Source: Roridomyces roridus (taxonomy: Eukaryota; Basidiomycota; Agaricomycetes; Agaricales; Mycenaceae). From it: 64,000 nucleotides of DNA. The translations under genes and the position numbers were made by a program. The DNA is taken from positions 1-64,000 of the forward strand of contig JARKIF010000017.1 of the NCBI GenBank assembly GCA_029378245.1. Reading direction: 5' to 3'. This document shows, piece by piece, positions 42,640 to 56,451 of the stretch. The stretch's first letter is position 1, and the number at the start of each line of letters is the position of its first letter. Under the pieces are notes generated by a model. That model was not told the origin of the DNA. It made no database searches and saw only the letters and a list, made by a program, of their open reading frames with translations.

Positions 42640-45600
42640 TTACTGCACCATGAGATTCACCAGCTCCGGAATCCAATTGATAACCTTTGTAGCCATACCG
42701 CCCTGTAGCGGCAAGAAAACAAAGTTGCTCGCAACACCCGCCATATTGAGCTCCTCGAGCGCCTCAAGGTGACTCCGCCCAGGAGTGAATATCCCCGATT
42801 CCTCCACCGTGCTCAGCGTCGAGGTCGAACCGCCGCCCCGCGGCACGAACCCTGCTCGTGGCTGGCTGTAGTCCTGAGCAATCCGGAAGATATGGGACAC
42901 TGCGCGGATGATGGTCGGATTTGACGCCTTGGAGAAGATATCGCGGATTTTATCTTGCAGACCGTCGTACCTGAAGACCAGTTAGTTAGCTGGATTCTTA
43001 TAGTTCGAGGCGGAAACTCACGTCATGGTAACGACTTCGGGGTAAGAAGTCGCAATATCCGACAGCAAGCAGTACAGCATCTCCGTCTCCGCGTCGTTCC
43101 CCTGCGCCGTCGTCACCACCGCCCCAATAAACGAAGCCGCCAGCAGCGCAGTCGAAGCGCCATCAATACCCAGCAAAGGAATCTGCACCCTCGGGGCGTC
43201 CGTCCCGTCGTCAATCCCACTCGTTTCTGGCAGCGCGACATCACCAAGATTACTCTCCTTGAGTAACCTCCGATACGCTGCGTGGGTCGTAGACACCGTC
43301 AGGAGCGCAATGAAGTACCCAAGGGCATCCGGCGATAGCGCATCTCTCGCGCCATTCATCTCCCCTTCACCCGCATACGGCCGCATCGTCACGCTCAGCA
43401 ACGTCCTGAGCACCTTCTCAGCCTCCTTGCGCACTATAGACGCCCGCATGCCCTTGAAGAGTACCGAGGCCAGGGCAAACGAAAAGTTGGTGTCAAAGGA
43501 AATGCTCAGAATCTGGTCAAATTGACCAAGCACACCCTCGAGCGCGTCTCGCCCCTCGAGAAGAACGGTGGCCACAGAACCGTGTCGGAACATGTCCCGC
43601 GCGCGCATACTCTCGATGGTCACGGAGAGTAGCGTAGCTGCCTCGACGTAAAAGATGACGTGACCCGACTCGAGCAGCGCGACCGCGAGCCAGAATAGCG
43701 ATGCAAAGTACCGCGAAGAATCTGGGAGAGCCGGGACGACCTTGGCAAGGGACCGGAGCATCGTCACAACGATCGCAGAGTCCTGCTCGCTCGCCTGCTG
43801 GAGGGCCGTCTTGAGCGCAACGAGCATTTGGTACAGATAATCGTCGTCGGCTTCCTGGGTCAGCAGCGTTCCCAGAGTCGTGAATGATCGCAGCTGGATG
43901 GCAGGGGAGTATTGGAACGCTGTGGACGTCGCCAGCCCCATCCACCGCGCTTGCCACACGTTTAGAAGACCTGTCAAGGATGAGATGTGGAACCGGCTCA
44001 AGCCACTATCACATACCTCTCGACCCAGCGGCAACCTCAAGAATTCGGACCAAGATCTCCACGAGCTTCTCCTGGTTGTCCACCCTCGCAATGTCGCCCA
44101 TCACGTCGTAATTGACGTACTCGCTGCTCTGGCTTAGCCTTGAAAGCCCAAAGAGTTTCTGGGTTTCGTCGCTTTCGCAGTCTGATAGCAGCTGGAGAAG
44201 CTCTGTAGAAGGAGCCTCCTCCGTCCGGCCAATGTACATGGCTTGAAGCAGGTTGATGACGATCCCGTATACAGATTTGCGAACGAGCGACGGCCCCACG
44301 GCAGCGGTAAGCGTGATGAGATGCAGAATTTCAGGAACGTAGAGCAAGTTGTGGGCGGCTCGGCTCGTCTGGTAGCCTGCGGTATGGCAAAGCCGCACGA
44401 GGGTGGAAATTTCGCCCCAGTTCGGGTACTCGGACAGCGTTCTGGGCGGCTTCCCGCCAGTTTGCTTCGTGAGAGACTGCAAGGAGTGTCAATCAAAGAA
44501 ATAGCCCCGAATAGAAAAGACTCGCCTTGCGGAGCTTGAAGATGAGCTTGCCCCGAACGCTAATGGACGTCATGGAGGCAAGTAGCATCCCAATAGTCTC
44601 ACAACGCGTCGAGCCCACACCACCGTCCGTAGCCGCGCGGATCAATTCGTCGAGGACCACATCCACCACAACGGGATCGAGTTTCCCCACTTCCGACCAA
44701 ACGTATCGTTGCGTTGCCGTCGTCAACTGGAGGCAAGGTTGGCCGATGATAAAGCCATGATGAAAAAAAAGCTCACCTCAGGCTGGCCCGTTGACATATC
44801 GCATAAAACCCGGATTGCATCGCGAACTCGGGCACCAGACCGCTCGTACAAGGGACTGGTCGGGATAACAAAGAGAGCGAAATTCTTGATCCACGGGCTC
44901 ATGTACTGGACGCAGCTCACGCGTTGGGAGATTTGACTCCGGTCGATGCTGGTCATGGCTGCCGCGATCTCGGAAACAAAGTCGAGGGTAAGCTGGGGCA
45001 CAAAGTCCGCCAACGACTCGCTCAGTTGTTGAATGAACGAGTACGCATCACCAGGGACAAATCCGGCTAAAGAACGAGGTCAGAATCATCTACGAAGAAC
45101 TTCAAAGCACATGCGTACATTTGGCAGCGACCACGGAACTCTTGTCAAAGCTGAGGTAAGAGCAGACGGCACCGAGAAGTTCGTACCCCGCGGCCCTCAA
45201 CTCCTCGTCATTGAGGTCCACAGTGAGCATGCCGACGTGGAGCAGAGTGGCAGGGATATTGGAGAAGCGGGAGAATCGCTCGGCTAACGGAGTTGCCGTG
45301 TCCTTTAGTCGGCCTTTGGCAGAACGAATGGCCTGCAAAAGTGTTAATGGCGTAGATGGGAGTTGCAAGGATACATACCTTGACGATTGCCTCCCGCGAC
45401 GGAGAGGAAAAGTACACTGTAGTCCCTTGCTGAGCCCGTCGGATGATGAATTCATGTGCGTCTTGACCAATGGAAGAGACGTTGTACACGTCGCTGACGT
45501 CCATCAACGATATGATCTCGGTGGATTTACAGGAAAGTCCAGGAGATATTGTTTGGGCTCGCACCTGTATAAACGGATGAGCTACTGACGAAGTGAGAAC

Positions 45601-48600
45601 ATTTTGACATACCGACGTGATACGGACGTGCGTCTCGCCAACGAGAAGGGTAATCGGGAAACGCATCTGCTGCAAACGCATGGAAATGTCAGAAAATTCG
45701 TCGCCGACTTCAGCTTCCAAAGCAGCTGTAAAACACGTTAAGCAACGTCAAGAGAGTAAAAACCCGCTTACCAGGATAGACCAGCTTGTCAAGCGCCGCT
45801 GGTGGAAGCTGTGGCCGGAGCTCCGTCACGGATGAGTAGGCTTTGATTACAGAGCAGAACGGAGTGCCTGGCAGGGCTGTTAGCGAAAGGAAAGCACATA
45901 GAGAGTAAGACGTACCTGCAGCGAAGTTATACAGTCGTCTCATGTACTTTTGCGTGAGGGTATTAGAGTTAAGGATATATGTCGTGTCGAAACGTGTCCG
46001 GATATCGGATGGCATGAGTTCAGCGCAGAATTTGAGCCACTGTAATGGGAGCTCAGAGATCCCGGTGAAGGCCGTACAATCCAGGACGATGTCGAACGGC
46101 CTGTTTTGATACATCGGCAGAGCAAGGGTCTAGCAAATAAATAAGGGTCATCCAACAAGCGGCAGACGCACCTTGAAGATATGGTACATTAGGAGCTCGA
46201 TGTCCAACGCCTCGACATCGATCTTGGAAAGACAGAAAAGGAAAACGGCCGGCTTGTCCTGAAAGTCATGTCAGCAAGTGAGTACAACGGACAGAACGAT
46301 GTACCCTCGGCGTGTCCGTCTCGAGGAATATAGCCTTGACAGACTCGGTACTCCGATGAGCATGGCGAGACAACAGATCGAGGTAATCTCGATGCTCGTG
46401 AGACAGCGCGGAGGACAGCTTGGGTATATCGAGAGGTGTCCCCAGCTCGACAAGAAGACCACAAAGCTCGTCCCAAGCGTGCTTCCCCGAAATGACCGAA
46501 GAGTCATTCTCGGACGGCTTGGAGAGACTGAGGAGCTCCTTGCCAATCTTGTCGGCGTGTTTGTGGAAGAAACGGTGGAGAACAATGATGTCCGTGTCGT
46601 CCGAGGTCGTTCCAAGCCATTCGTCATTCTCCTCCGAGTCGGCCGCGGGAGCTTGGTATTTCTGGCAAAAGTTTCAATAGTGAGCGAATCACCGAAGAAG
46701 ACACTTACATTCAGCTCCGAAAGGAAACGGGTCACGATAGCGATATTGGCTTGGAGGAAGGTGTTCAAGGGAACCATGTGCTTCTCCTTGCCGAAGAAAA
46801 GGTTGTTGGCCAAGTTCTGGATGATCTTGGCGATGACCATGAGACCGCGCCGAATGGTCGTCTGCGCCTCCTGCGATAGGTCCTTCGGAAGCTCGACGTC
46901 GATCGTTTCGGGCGCGACGATCGCCGGGGAAATGAATCTGATTCAAAGTCAATCAAGGAACACAAAACGAAGACAGCAGCGTACCGAAGAAAGATGAAGG
47001 CGCCCATCGCGGAGAACTTGGCGTCTGGCCACACCCGAGACACGACCCGCGATATGTGCGCACAGATCTCCCGGAACATCGGAGGCAGCGCGGGTATCGA
47101 CGAAGATATAATCTCGAGGAACGAAGCTGCTACGAACTTGACGTTCTCCAAGTTCTGCGCAGCCTTGGCCTCGCCGACATCGGGTTTGTCGGGGTCCAAT
47201 TCGTAGCCATGTCCTGGAGGCACAGACGCCATGCTCCGGATGAGCGGGATGATAAGGCTGCGAAGGTAGGCGTAGCCATGGACCTTGGCGAACGCGGAGA
47301 GGAACCGGGTGCAGGTGGAGTTGCTTCGGAAGAGGGCAGTCTCGCTGTCTGCCAAAAGAAGAATAAGCAATTGACCAAAGACGAAAAGAGGATTCATACC
47401 AGTATTCGCGACCTCTCGGTCAATCATGAGCTTGAGCAGACTCATCAACGTCTTGCGGGTGTCGAATAGATTGAGCATGACCGATATCATCATCTCCACC
47501 TCCGCCGGAGGGCAGGTCTCACAAATCGCCATGACGAGGACCATCTGCAAAGACATTAGAATATGCTTCATGTAACGTGGATACCACTCACATCTGAGCC
47601 TTTGACCAACTATGGAATACGTCAGAACAGGTGTAGGACAAGGCCACGAATACCCACCTCAGCTAATCGGTTATGGCGCCCCGGACCAACAACACGATCC
47701 TCCACGTCGAATTTGGTCCCTTGCCCAATGACCCGAGCGAAGACGTTGGCGAAGATGACACGCTTGCGAGTGTCGGCATCGTAGGCGAGCGGGAGACACT
47801 GCTTGAAGCCGTGCTCCGAGTTGGCGCCGACAAGATGAGCCAGACCAGTGATGATGAGCTCGCGAAGCTCTGCCTCCCGGATCGCTGCCCGATTCTGTCC
47901 AGAAGCGTCAGACACACGCTGCGTAAGTGCGGAGAACCTCACCTTGTACATGGAGCCAGCTTCGGATACATTGTCGGAGCGCTAGAACAGAGTAAGCCCG
48001 AGGATCAAGCAAGAATACCATGTCACGTACGACAGTCTCCAATTGACATTCCTCCTGCCCACGGAGGAGGAACGCCGCGTATTTGTGGAAAAGTCGGGAC
48101 ACCTGGTGGACGCTGTCATCCCCAGTAGACGCCTCGTCCTGCGGCTGGATTTGCAAACGCTCCAAGAGCTTGACGCAAGTTCGGAGACACGCAATATTAA
48201 GCTCGTTCTGAGTCGGCCCGAGCTCATACGTATTCGTCTATAACGAATTTAGATAGAAGACGAAAATGGGGAAAGAACAAATACCGTCGGCGCGCTCTGC
48301 ATCCACTCCATGACAATGTCGAGAATCTTCTGCCGCGCGGGACTGTCCTTCCGCAACGTCAACGTATCCGTCCGATCGCAGACCGCATCACAGAGAGCGC
48401 AAAACTTGAGACGGAGACGAGCAGCCGAGTAGGAGTCGAATCTGGCGATGAACAGGGCCAGGGAGACGATGGTCTGTCCGACGTCGATGCTCATAATCTC
48501 GTCCGCGCGTACATTGGTGTTCTCGATGATGAGTTTCAGGACGGCGCTGAACTGGACGAAGAGTTACAATAACGGTACCGCGAGGAGTGAAGGTACATAC

Positions 48601-51600
48601 CTGGTCCACAAACAACGCGTACGAGTCGGCAAGGTCTGACCCCGCAAACCCGCTGATTTGACGGACGGTCCTACACGAGGATCAGTAGCGGTCAATTCAA
48701 TCGAGGAATACACTCACTCGTCAAAGTGCTTGAGTAGCTTGGGATAAAGCCTCGGACTCAACTCCCCGCCCAACGCCGCCCTCGCGTTCTCCCTCAGATA
48801 CGTGTCGTCGATAACCAGCTGGTCCGTCATCGCGTTGATGAATTTGGTCACGAGTGGCACCGGATTCTGAATCTCGCGCATTTGGTCGGGGAGTTGCTGG
48901 GCGGGGAATACAGCGACGAGGGACTTGAGGTCGATTCCGTCCTGCACGCACGCGCCGCTCAGCGCCGCCAGGAACAAGGTAAGGTTCTCGTAGGCATGTC
49001 TCTTCTCCTGCGATGCCGTCAGCCAGTGACGTGATCCCATCAAAGATAGCACCGACCTTGACCATCTGAATAATGGCGTCCCGCGACTCTGGGATGGCCG
49101 TCGCCTCGTCCACGGTCTCCTTGATGAAGTTGTACAGATATACCCACCGCCAATAGCACTCCTGCCACACCGCGACGTGAATCACGGAAGGGAAGGAAAG
49201 TATTCGAAGCAGCTTGCGCATGCGCTTCTGGTACCCAACGCGACCTGAAATAACGCGCGGTGAGACTTTGCAGAGCGGGCGGGGAAGGGTGACATACCGA
49301 CTATCATGACCCGCGGATCTCCGAGCTGCTCATAGACAATATGCCGCTGGGAAAGCTGCTCGTCGTCCGCAATAAGAGCAGCAGGCGCGCCAGGCAGATT
49401 CTCCAAATACGCAATATACCGCAATCCCCTGGCAGCCAGCTGCGAGATCTGACTGTCCTCCGACGTCAGCGTCACCAGCAGCGCAATCTCCACAAGAACG
49501 AAGGCAGCCACGCGATCCGGGTCCGTCTGGATAGCCTTGACATGCTCGGCCTGGAAACTATTCAGTAAACATTGAGGGGAAAAGCGAAAGACGCACATCG
49601 TTGTTCACGGAATAGAGCCTCAACAGACGGTGGATTGCCGACGTCCACATCCGTGTCGACTCGGTGTCAATTCGCGACCTCAGCAGATTCGTACTGAAGG
49701 ATATGAGTGCAAGCGGCCTGTAAAACAATGAGCTCAAGGCCACAAATCAGAGCCAAAAAAGCAAAACTCACATAGAGTACTTGAGGTGCGTCACATAATG
49801 GTCGCCCATCTCGGGCAACTCGCGCACCATCAAGATCGGCAACGTCACACAGATGAAATTTGTGATGGTGCTGGCCTTGACCGAGATATCCAGTCCGCTC
49901 TCCCACACCTTGATCGCACCCTCCACCCACCGATGACCCGCTTCCTGCGATGCGGAATTGCCCCCATCCCGCCCCGCGGGAAAGAAACCCGGACTCAAGC
50001 ACCACAAAGAAATGACGCCGAGCATGAGGACTTCCCCGTCCGAGAGGGGCTGTGGAGCGCGCCGCCTCAATTTGGGATACGTTTGAGAGCGCTGCGGGCG
50101 TCCGTTCGCGTCAATCTCCCCCCGCTGTCGGCCTCCGGTCTATATGCGCTGATTAGATGACAAAAGAATCGAGGACGAAGGCGGTTTACCATGAAGATCG
50201 CATAGAAACGCGGGCCAGCAAGGGCGGCCAAATTCTCAAGGGGACGTTGCCAAGGAAGGAGGGTGGCCTGAGGAATAATCAGCACAGATCAAAAGTAAAG
50301 CAAAAAGAAGAATACCTCCTGCACCAAGGTCACGCACGCGCGGACGACGGTAAGCTTGACGGCATCCGACCGCTCGGGCAAGAGACACTCCTCAAAGAGC
50401 GGCAACGAATCCTCCTCGGGCAAGAACCGGAAGATACCCACCAGCGCAGAAGCGTAGAGTGGGACATCAATCTCGTCCATATCCCAAAAGGGTTTTTGCC
50501 CGTTCATGGAATGTCGCAATGAGCTCTAGATATAGAATGAGTAGGGTCTCGAATGGCAAAACGAAGAGATACCTTGAGCTCGGGAGCGAGATCAAAGGCA
50601 ATAAGGCGCACTGGGACCTCCCCTTCAGGCTGTATTCGAGACGCCACGCGACAAACGTCCACCGCGCAGACCAAGGCAGTCTCCGAAAGTCTTGACGGAA
50701 GCTGTGAATGCCGTATTATATCCTCACTAAAGCGCACGTCCTAAAAGATATAGTCAGTAACTACCAAAGACGTCGAGAGGAACGCGCTACATACCGGCCT
50801 CTTCTGCCTAGCCGCACTGGGTGTGAGTAACTCGGGAGAGACGCGATCCGAGCATATCGATTGCAAGATCGCAAGGGTGGGCCATACGGCTTTATTTGAC
50901 TCCGGCGTTGTCGACATCTGGTACAAGAGGTCAAACGTCCGCTCTGGTGAGCCCTCCATCGCCCCCTTCGTCCGCATCGCATCGTTAAACTCCTCAGGAT
51001 ACTGGTCGATCCAATTCCACAGCGCTACCCGCAAGACCGGCGCGATAGCCATATGATCCTCCTTGAGATTGAGGAGGAGCGCGGAGAGCTCCTGAAGTAT
51101 AACGATAAGACGCTCGCGATTGAGCGCGCCGTGCGAGAGAATTTGCAGATCGACAAGGTCGGGCGGGTGCCGCACGCGGTCCACTTCCGGGCTTGCGAGG
51201 TAATGCAATTTCGTCCGTAGGCGGTGGAAAACGACGGGCCAGTTGGAAGCGGACAACTGGAATATAACGCGTCCTGTAAACTTGGCGAGCAGGCTGTTGA
51301 GCGCGTGGGGAGACTTCATCGCAGAGCGGACTGTGGGCTCATAGGTCATGGCGGCGGCGGGTGAGGTAGCAGAACCGGGTCCGTCCGACCGCAGCGAGCC
51401 CTTGGACGACTGCTCCTTGAGTTTGGCCGTACCCACGGGGTCGGTGAGCAGCACTTGGGACGCAGGGAACCACGAGTCGACCCCTGATGCTGTTTCGTAG
51501 TCGGTGAAGGAGATGTCGGTGGTTTGGTCGAGAAGCATGAGCGGCGTCTCGCCCGTGTGAGTCTGCCGGAGGTACAGGACCATGACGCTGAGAATGTATT

Positions 51601-52435
51601 TTGCACAGTTGTCGTCGAGCGGTGACAGCTCCGACTGAGCAGAAACGAATGATTGTTGGTCGGTTTGCATGGAACGATGGGGAAGGGGAGAGCTGGTACT
51701 GGCTCGAGATTTTGGTCGGAGCCCGCCGTTGTACCATCGAGACGCGAGCGCGATGGTGAGCACCTTCATAACGAAGAGCTGAGATTGCACCACTTCGACG
51801 GAAAGAACAGTGGCAGCGGGCTGGGGCTTGTCTTTCTCGGGCTGCAAAGAATTCAGACATGCGCGACAGACGGAGAAAAACTACGCACGATTGCCAATCG
51901 TTCCAATAACTCGCTCAAGGCCCATGCGATGACGTCCATCGAGTCGTTAGATAGTGTTACGAGGGCTTCAACTGCCTGCTGGGTAGCCGTGTCGGCCTCG
52001 ATTTCATCCAATCGGAGCCCAGAGTTGTACGGGAGCTGGAAAGCCGTTAGAACGCGAGATGCAGTAGGGGTCGAGGGAACGCGTCATCCAACCACGCCTC
52101 ATGCTTCACTCCGTGCGCACGCAAGGCCCAAGGCATCCACCGTAGCCACAACTCTGAACGACGCGCCTCAAGCCACCGAGAAAAAACTTGACACATACTT
52201 TTGATTTCAGCCTCGCAACAAGCACCTGCACGATCTTTTGCTGCGGCGTGGCCGACGCGCCAGAGGAAAAGGTAGTATGCGAAAGCCCGCCAAATGCAGC
52301 ATACTGCTCCGAGCTCTTGGCCACGCGGGTGGTTGTGGTGGTCGTGGAGGTGATGGCGATAGAGGAAGTGCTGCCTCCATGTCCCGATGGTCCCGCGGGC
52401 GGAATAGGAATAGACGGCCTTCGGTTGCGGTTCAT
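42640..52435 (-). CDS. IRA1: NF1/IRA-type Ras GTPase-activating protein
   Basis: A roughly 9.8-kb multi-exon gene (twenty or more short introns). The ATG at 52435 starts MNRNRRPSIPIPPAGPSGHG. A long HEAT-like region follows (for example LLAKFTGRVIFQLSASNWPV, RERLIVILQELSALLLNLKE). The RasGAP domain spans about 47.9-46.7 kb: HLVGANSEHGFKQCLPLAYD, ETALFRSNSTCTRFLSAFAK (arginine finger in LFR-S), MGAFIFLR spliced to FISPAIVAPETIDVE, and RRGLMVIAKIIQNLANNLFF. It is followed by the SEC14-PH module (RPFDIVLDCTAFTGISELPL, TYILNSNTLTQKYMRRLYNF, LQQMRFPITLLVGETHVRIT). The order is diagnostic of neurofibromin/IRA proteins, which stimulate GTP hydrolysis by Ras and restrain cAMP/MAPK signalling. Estimated length is about 2,600-2,800 aa, normal for the family. 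No lesion seen. Confidence 0.9.
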
Positions 52436-53523
52436 CTTGAAGCCCTGCCCGAGTCACGTCTACACTCGGGCGGAAGAATGGAGCAGGGTATCGGGACGAG
52501 GGTAGCAGCAAGACGAGGAGGGATTTTGATGGCGCTTACACAAACAATTGATTGGACGCGAAAATTCCAGGCGGTTTATATTAACAAGACGCGTGGCTAA
52601 TGCACAAATTGACAAGTTATTAGATTTAGATATAGCCATGGGTGACGACCATCGGATGGGGGAGCAGGATACACGACGCAAAACGGCGTTGATGAGATAA
52701 AGAATTGAAACGGGAACTACTTGGAAACTACCAATGGAATCGCATGCGCGGCACACTCATCTGCAGGCGGCGTTCTGAGGCAGGTGGTCGCGGAAGCCTG
52801 GCTTCACCTGGAAAGGCGGAAAGCAGCCGGGCGCGGGAGGGAAAAGAAGAAAAGAGTAGTCTGTCGATATCTTGATGGAGTCCGTGACTGTCTGTCGCTG
52901 GCACCATACGCGTCGAATAGTACGGGTACTTGTCAAGTTGGACGCTTAAACGACGCTGATTCCGATGCGCGGACTGATAGATTCAGGGCTAAGATGCAAA
53001 GTGAGATGGTGGCTGGCGTCGTCAGAAGAAGTGGAGTAATTTCTTGTGCTTTGTGGGCTTGAAGGCTGCTTGAAGAGGGGGCAGAGCGGCGAGAGGAAAG
53101 AGGAGAATCGAATGCTTAGAGAGGGTTTCAAGAGGCTTGAGTCGACAAGAAAGTGAAGGACAAGATGGGTTTGCGGATCAAAAACCCGGAATTGCTCTTG
53201 TCTCTTACTTTCGTCTCGTCTCGACTCACGCGCACACCGACCTCTGCTTCCACGGAATCCAGGAACACATGGACAACAATAGCTTGGAAGACAGACATCG
53301 AGTACTCAAGCTCTGGCATCTTGTACCGACTCCGAATCTCATACCTTGGTCCACACCCCCCACTCGTCCTCCCGGTTCCAGCCCATGACCTAGCCCCAAT
53401 TCAAACTCTTCCCCGAGCGGAGTGGCGTTGACAGATTCACCTCTGTCGGACTTCGGGCATCCAGATGCAAATTTAGTCCCCATTTAACGGTCGCACACCC
53501 ACGATTCTGCCCTCATTCCCTCC
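52436..53523. other. Divergent promoter region
   Basis: 1,088 bp between the start codons of the RasGAP gene (minus) and the FAH-family gene (plus). Small open frames (52721-53062, 53137-53388) overlap each other and resemble nothing. The region probably includes the long leader of the RasGAP gene. Confidence 0.4.
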
Positions 53524-54618
53524 ATGCCTTCCATACGCACAGTAAGTGTATCCTGTCGTTAGAGCTTACCTGATTCTTTCACCAGCAATGGACGCGTCTT
53601 ATTCGCTTCGTCGCTGCCGAGACATCTGAGGTCCATATCGGAGAACCAATTGATTCCACACTCGACGGTGTGTCCGCGCTACAATGAGACCGCCGTGTAC
53701 TCATTCCAGAGCAGTTGGCCTAGCTTCAAGTCGCGGGGAACTGATCAAGGCGTACGAAATCGTCGGCTCAGCTGTGGACCCTGCCGCACAAGTCACAGAC
53801 AAGATTCTGACCGTCAAGCATCTCTTGAGCCCTCTTTCGCGCGAGGAAGTGGGATACGTCCGCTGTTTGGGCCTCAACTACCGGGACCATGCAGTACGTC
53901 TTCCTCTACTCGTGCAAATCATCACCATTCAATGTAATGTAGGCGGAGACCAAATCTCCGTTGCCAGCGTTTCCTATTCTTTTCGTCAAGCCGCCCACGT
54001 CCCTCATCGGCCCAAACGCGAGCGTGGTTATTCCCAAGGCGACTCAGCCGCCACAGGAGCACCTGCCCGACTACGAGGTCGAGCTGGTGATCGTTATCGG
54101 CAAAGTCGCGAAAGACGTCAGCGAGGCCAACGCGCTGGACTACGTCCTGGGTTATACGGGCGCCAACGACGTCTCGTTCCGCATGCACCAACGCGCCGTT
54201 TCCCAGTGGTGTTTCTCGAAAGGATTCGGTACGCCCTTCCCTCGCCCCCTTATTCCAAACTGACGACGTCCATCTAGACGATACCAACCCACTTGGTCCG
54301 TGCCTCGTCTCCGCCTTCAGCATCCCCGACCCTCAAGTCATCCCTCTCAAATGCACTTTGAATGGGTCTGTGGTGCAAGACGGAAACACCTCTGACCAGA
54401 TATTCACCGTTCGCCAAACCATTGCTTTCCTCTCACAGGGGACGACGCTCCTTCCGGGGACGATCATCCTCACCGGAACGCCCAAGGGCGTGGGCTTTGT
54501 CAAGACGCCGCCGCTGTATCTGAAGCACGGGGACAATATGAGTGTATGGGTGGGCGGAGGGATTGGGACGCTGGTGAACGCGGTGAGGGAGGAGGGAGTG
54601 TCTGTCTCGAGGCTTTGA
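53524..54618 (+). CDS. Fumarylacetoacetate hydrolase-family protein
   Basis: ATG at 53524 (MPSIRT), an intron, then QWTRLIRFVAAETSEVHIGE and PIDSTLD. Another intron precedes VGLASSRGELIKAYEIV. The catalytic core has YVRCLGLNYRDHA, PLPAFPILFVKPPTSLIGPN, LPDYEVELVIVIG (the metal-binding E-x-E) and VLGYTGANDVSFR with the metal-binding Asp. The C-terminal part reads DNTNPLGP-like DDTNPLGPCLVS, ILTGTPKGVG and GDNMSVWVGGGIGTLVN. About 300 aa spliced, typical of FAH-domain proteins such as acylpyruvases and oxaloacetate decarboxylases/tautomerases. Substrate cannot be decided. It lies 148 bp upstream of the Cdc14 gene in tandem. Intact. Confidence 0.88.
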
Positions 54619-54765
54619 GTAGAATTGTATGTATTCTAGGACAATCCGTGTACAGTTATAGCTTGTACCAATATCTTGTCCAGCAGACGATCTGCCGCAC
54701 ACCGCCACCCAAAATAGCCGAGCATCAACTTTGAGGACGACCACAACGAGCGCCACGAGGCACGA

Positions 54766-56451
54766 ATGGCGGGGACGCTCCAGGCCCTGCGCGAATCTCT
54801 TCAAGATGCCTTGGACGACGTACCTCCACTTCTCCGCTTCTTTAACCAAATCTAATTTCGGTCTCAGCTCTCCTCTCCAAGAACTTCCAATGAAGTCAAG
54901 AGCAGTGCATTACAACGCCTGGAGAAGACGCTAGCCCGAGCATGCGTATCGACGAGCTCCACGTCCACGGAGGTGTTGGACCACTTTCTGGCGCTGCAAT
55001 ACACGTTCGAGTGCAATGGTCCGTCACTGCGCCCACTCTCACTATTTCCACTGAGAAGAACTACAGTACCGGCCAGAATACTCGGTTGGATTGCAGGCGT
55101 TACTCCTCGACTCGAAAACGCGCCAGGGGAACGTGCGTTGTGTCTATTTCGCCTGGATTGTGGGTACTGAACGCGGTGTCAGCGGAAGACGCGGATCTTG
55201 GCACGCTATCCACGCAACTCACGCTCGCCCTGTCGATAATCCAAGGCATCGCCCTTATCCATCCTGCCTCCAAAGTGTATTTAGGCCGAAAGTACGCGTT
55301 GGAGGTACGTTTTGCCCTACTCACACGACCGACTGACCCACACCGACCACCGTGGATAGATTCTCCTCGACTTGTTTCTCGCTGCACGACATCTATCCAA
55401 CCCCACCGCAGCCACGCCTGGAAAGTCCAATGGGACATCACCACTACCACCACTCGCTTCCTCCGTTCTCGACACGCTATTGTGCATCCTCGTCGATGCC
55501 TCTCCCGCTCTACGCGCGTTCGAGGCGTGTCAAGGCGTACACGCGGTGGTCAAGATTCTGAAACGCGCTGCGACACCGAGAGAAGTTCGGTATGTGTACT
55601 CCCTAGCCCCCTGCCTCACTTTTCTAATCTTGGCTCTCAGAATGAAATGTCTCGAATTTCTGTACTTTTACCTCCTCGACGAGACGACGCCGACTCCGCT
55701 GTCCACTCCCACAGCGGCCTTGCCCAATCCCCTTGCAGAAATACCGACTGCACCTAATACCCCACACGGCGGACCAACTCGAAAAAAGACTGCATTCGTC
55801 GGTGTGGGGAACGGGACTCCACTACGTCCAAGCCCAAGCTCACGCTACGGCTCATCCACATTCGAATTCGCCTCCTCCTCCTTCGCATCGACTTCAAGCT
55901 CCACCTCCATGACATCTTCCCCATTCTCCTGCAAGGGCTCGCGGTCTACTTCAGGGAGCAGTACGAGCTCCGAGTCGGCGTCGGGGACGTCGTTCTCTTC
56001 GTTTTCGTCTACGGAGTCCAACGCCGGGTCTACCCCTACTGCGACTCCCAAGTCAACTTTTGTGGGGCCGAGGAAACAACCGCCGCCGGGCTTGGGCACG
56101 CCGTTGAAGGCGCAGAAACCGCAGTCCAAGGCGTTGTTGATGCTGAAGAAGGAGGTCGATTTCGTGCCGCTCAGTCCGAAGAAGGTGGTTGTGGAGGGGG
56201 AGAAGGCCAAGGTGCAGACGCCGGGGAGGGCGTTGGGGAATGGGAATGGGCATGGGCATGTGAGAACGCGGTCAAGATTGGTTTTGTCTGACGAGGGAGA
56301 GTCGGAGGATGCGTATGCGCCGGGTGTGGAAGACGAGGAGGGCAAGTGCAAGACGACGGAGGAGAAGAAGAGGTTGTTGGGTACGATGCTGGGGAATGTG
56401 GAAGCCCTCGTGGAGGGGGTGAGGAAGGCGGGGATTTGGGGGCTTGGGTAG
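54766..56451 (+). CDS. cdc14: Septation initiation network protein Cdc14-like
   Basis: ATG at 54766 begins MAGTLQALRESLQDALDD; a 48-bp intron (GTACCT...TCTCAG) removes an in-frame stop and continues LSSPRTSNEVKSSALQRLEK. Next come TEVLDHFLALQYTFECN, spliced to VPARILGWIAG, then LTLALSIIQGIALIHPASK, YLGRKYALE spliced to ILLDLFLAARHLSNPTA, LVDASPALRAFEACQGVHAV, and RMKCLEFLYFYLLDETTPT. These match the fungal SIN component family (S. pombe Cdc14, not the phosphatase of the same name), a partner of the Sid1 kinase in septation. A long Ser/Pro-rich tail (SPKKVVVEGEKAKVQTPGR) ends at 56451 with KKRLLGTMLGNVEALVEGVR. Confidence 0.88.
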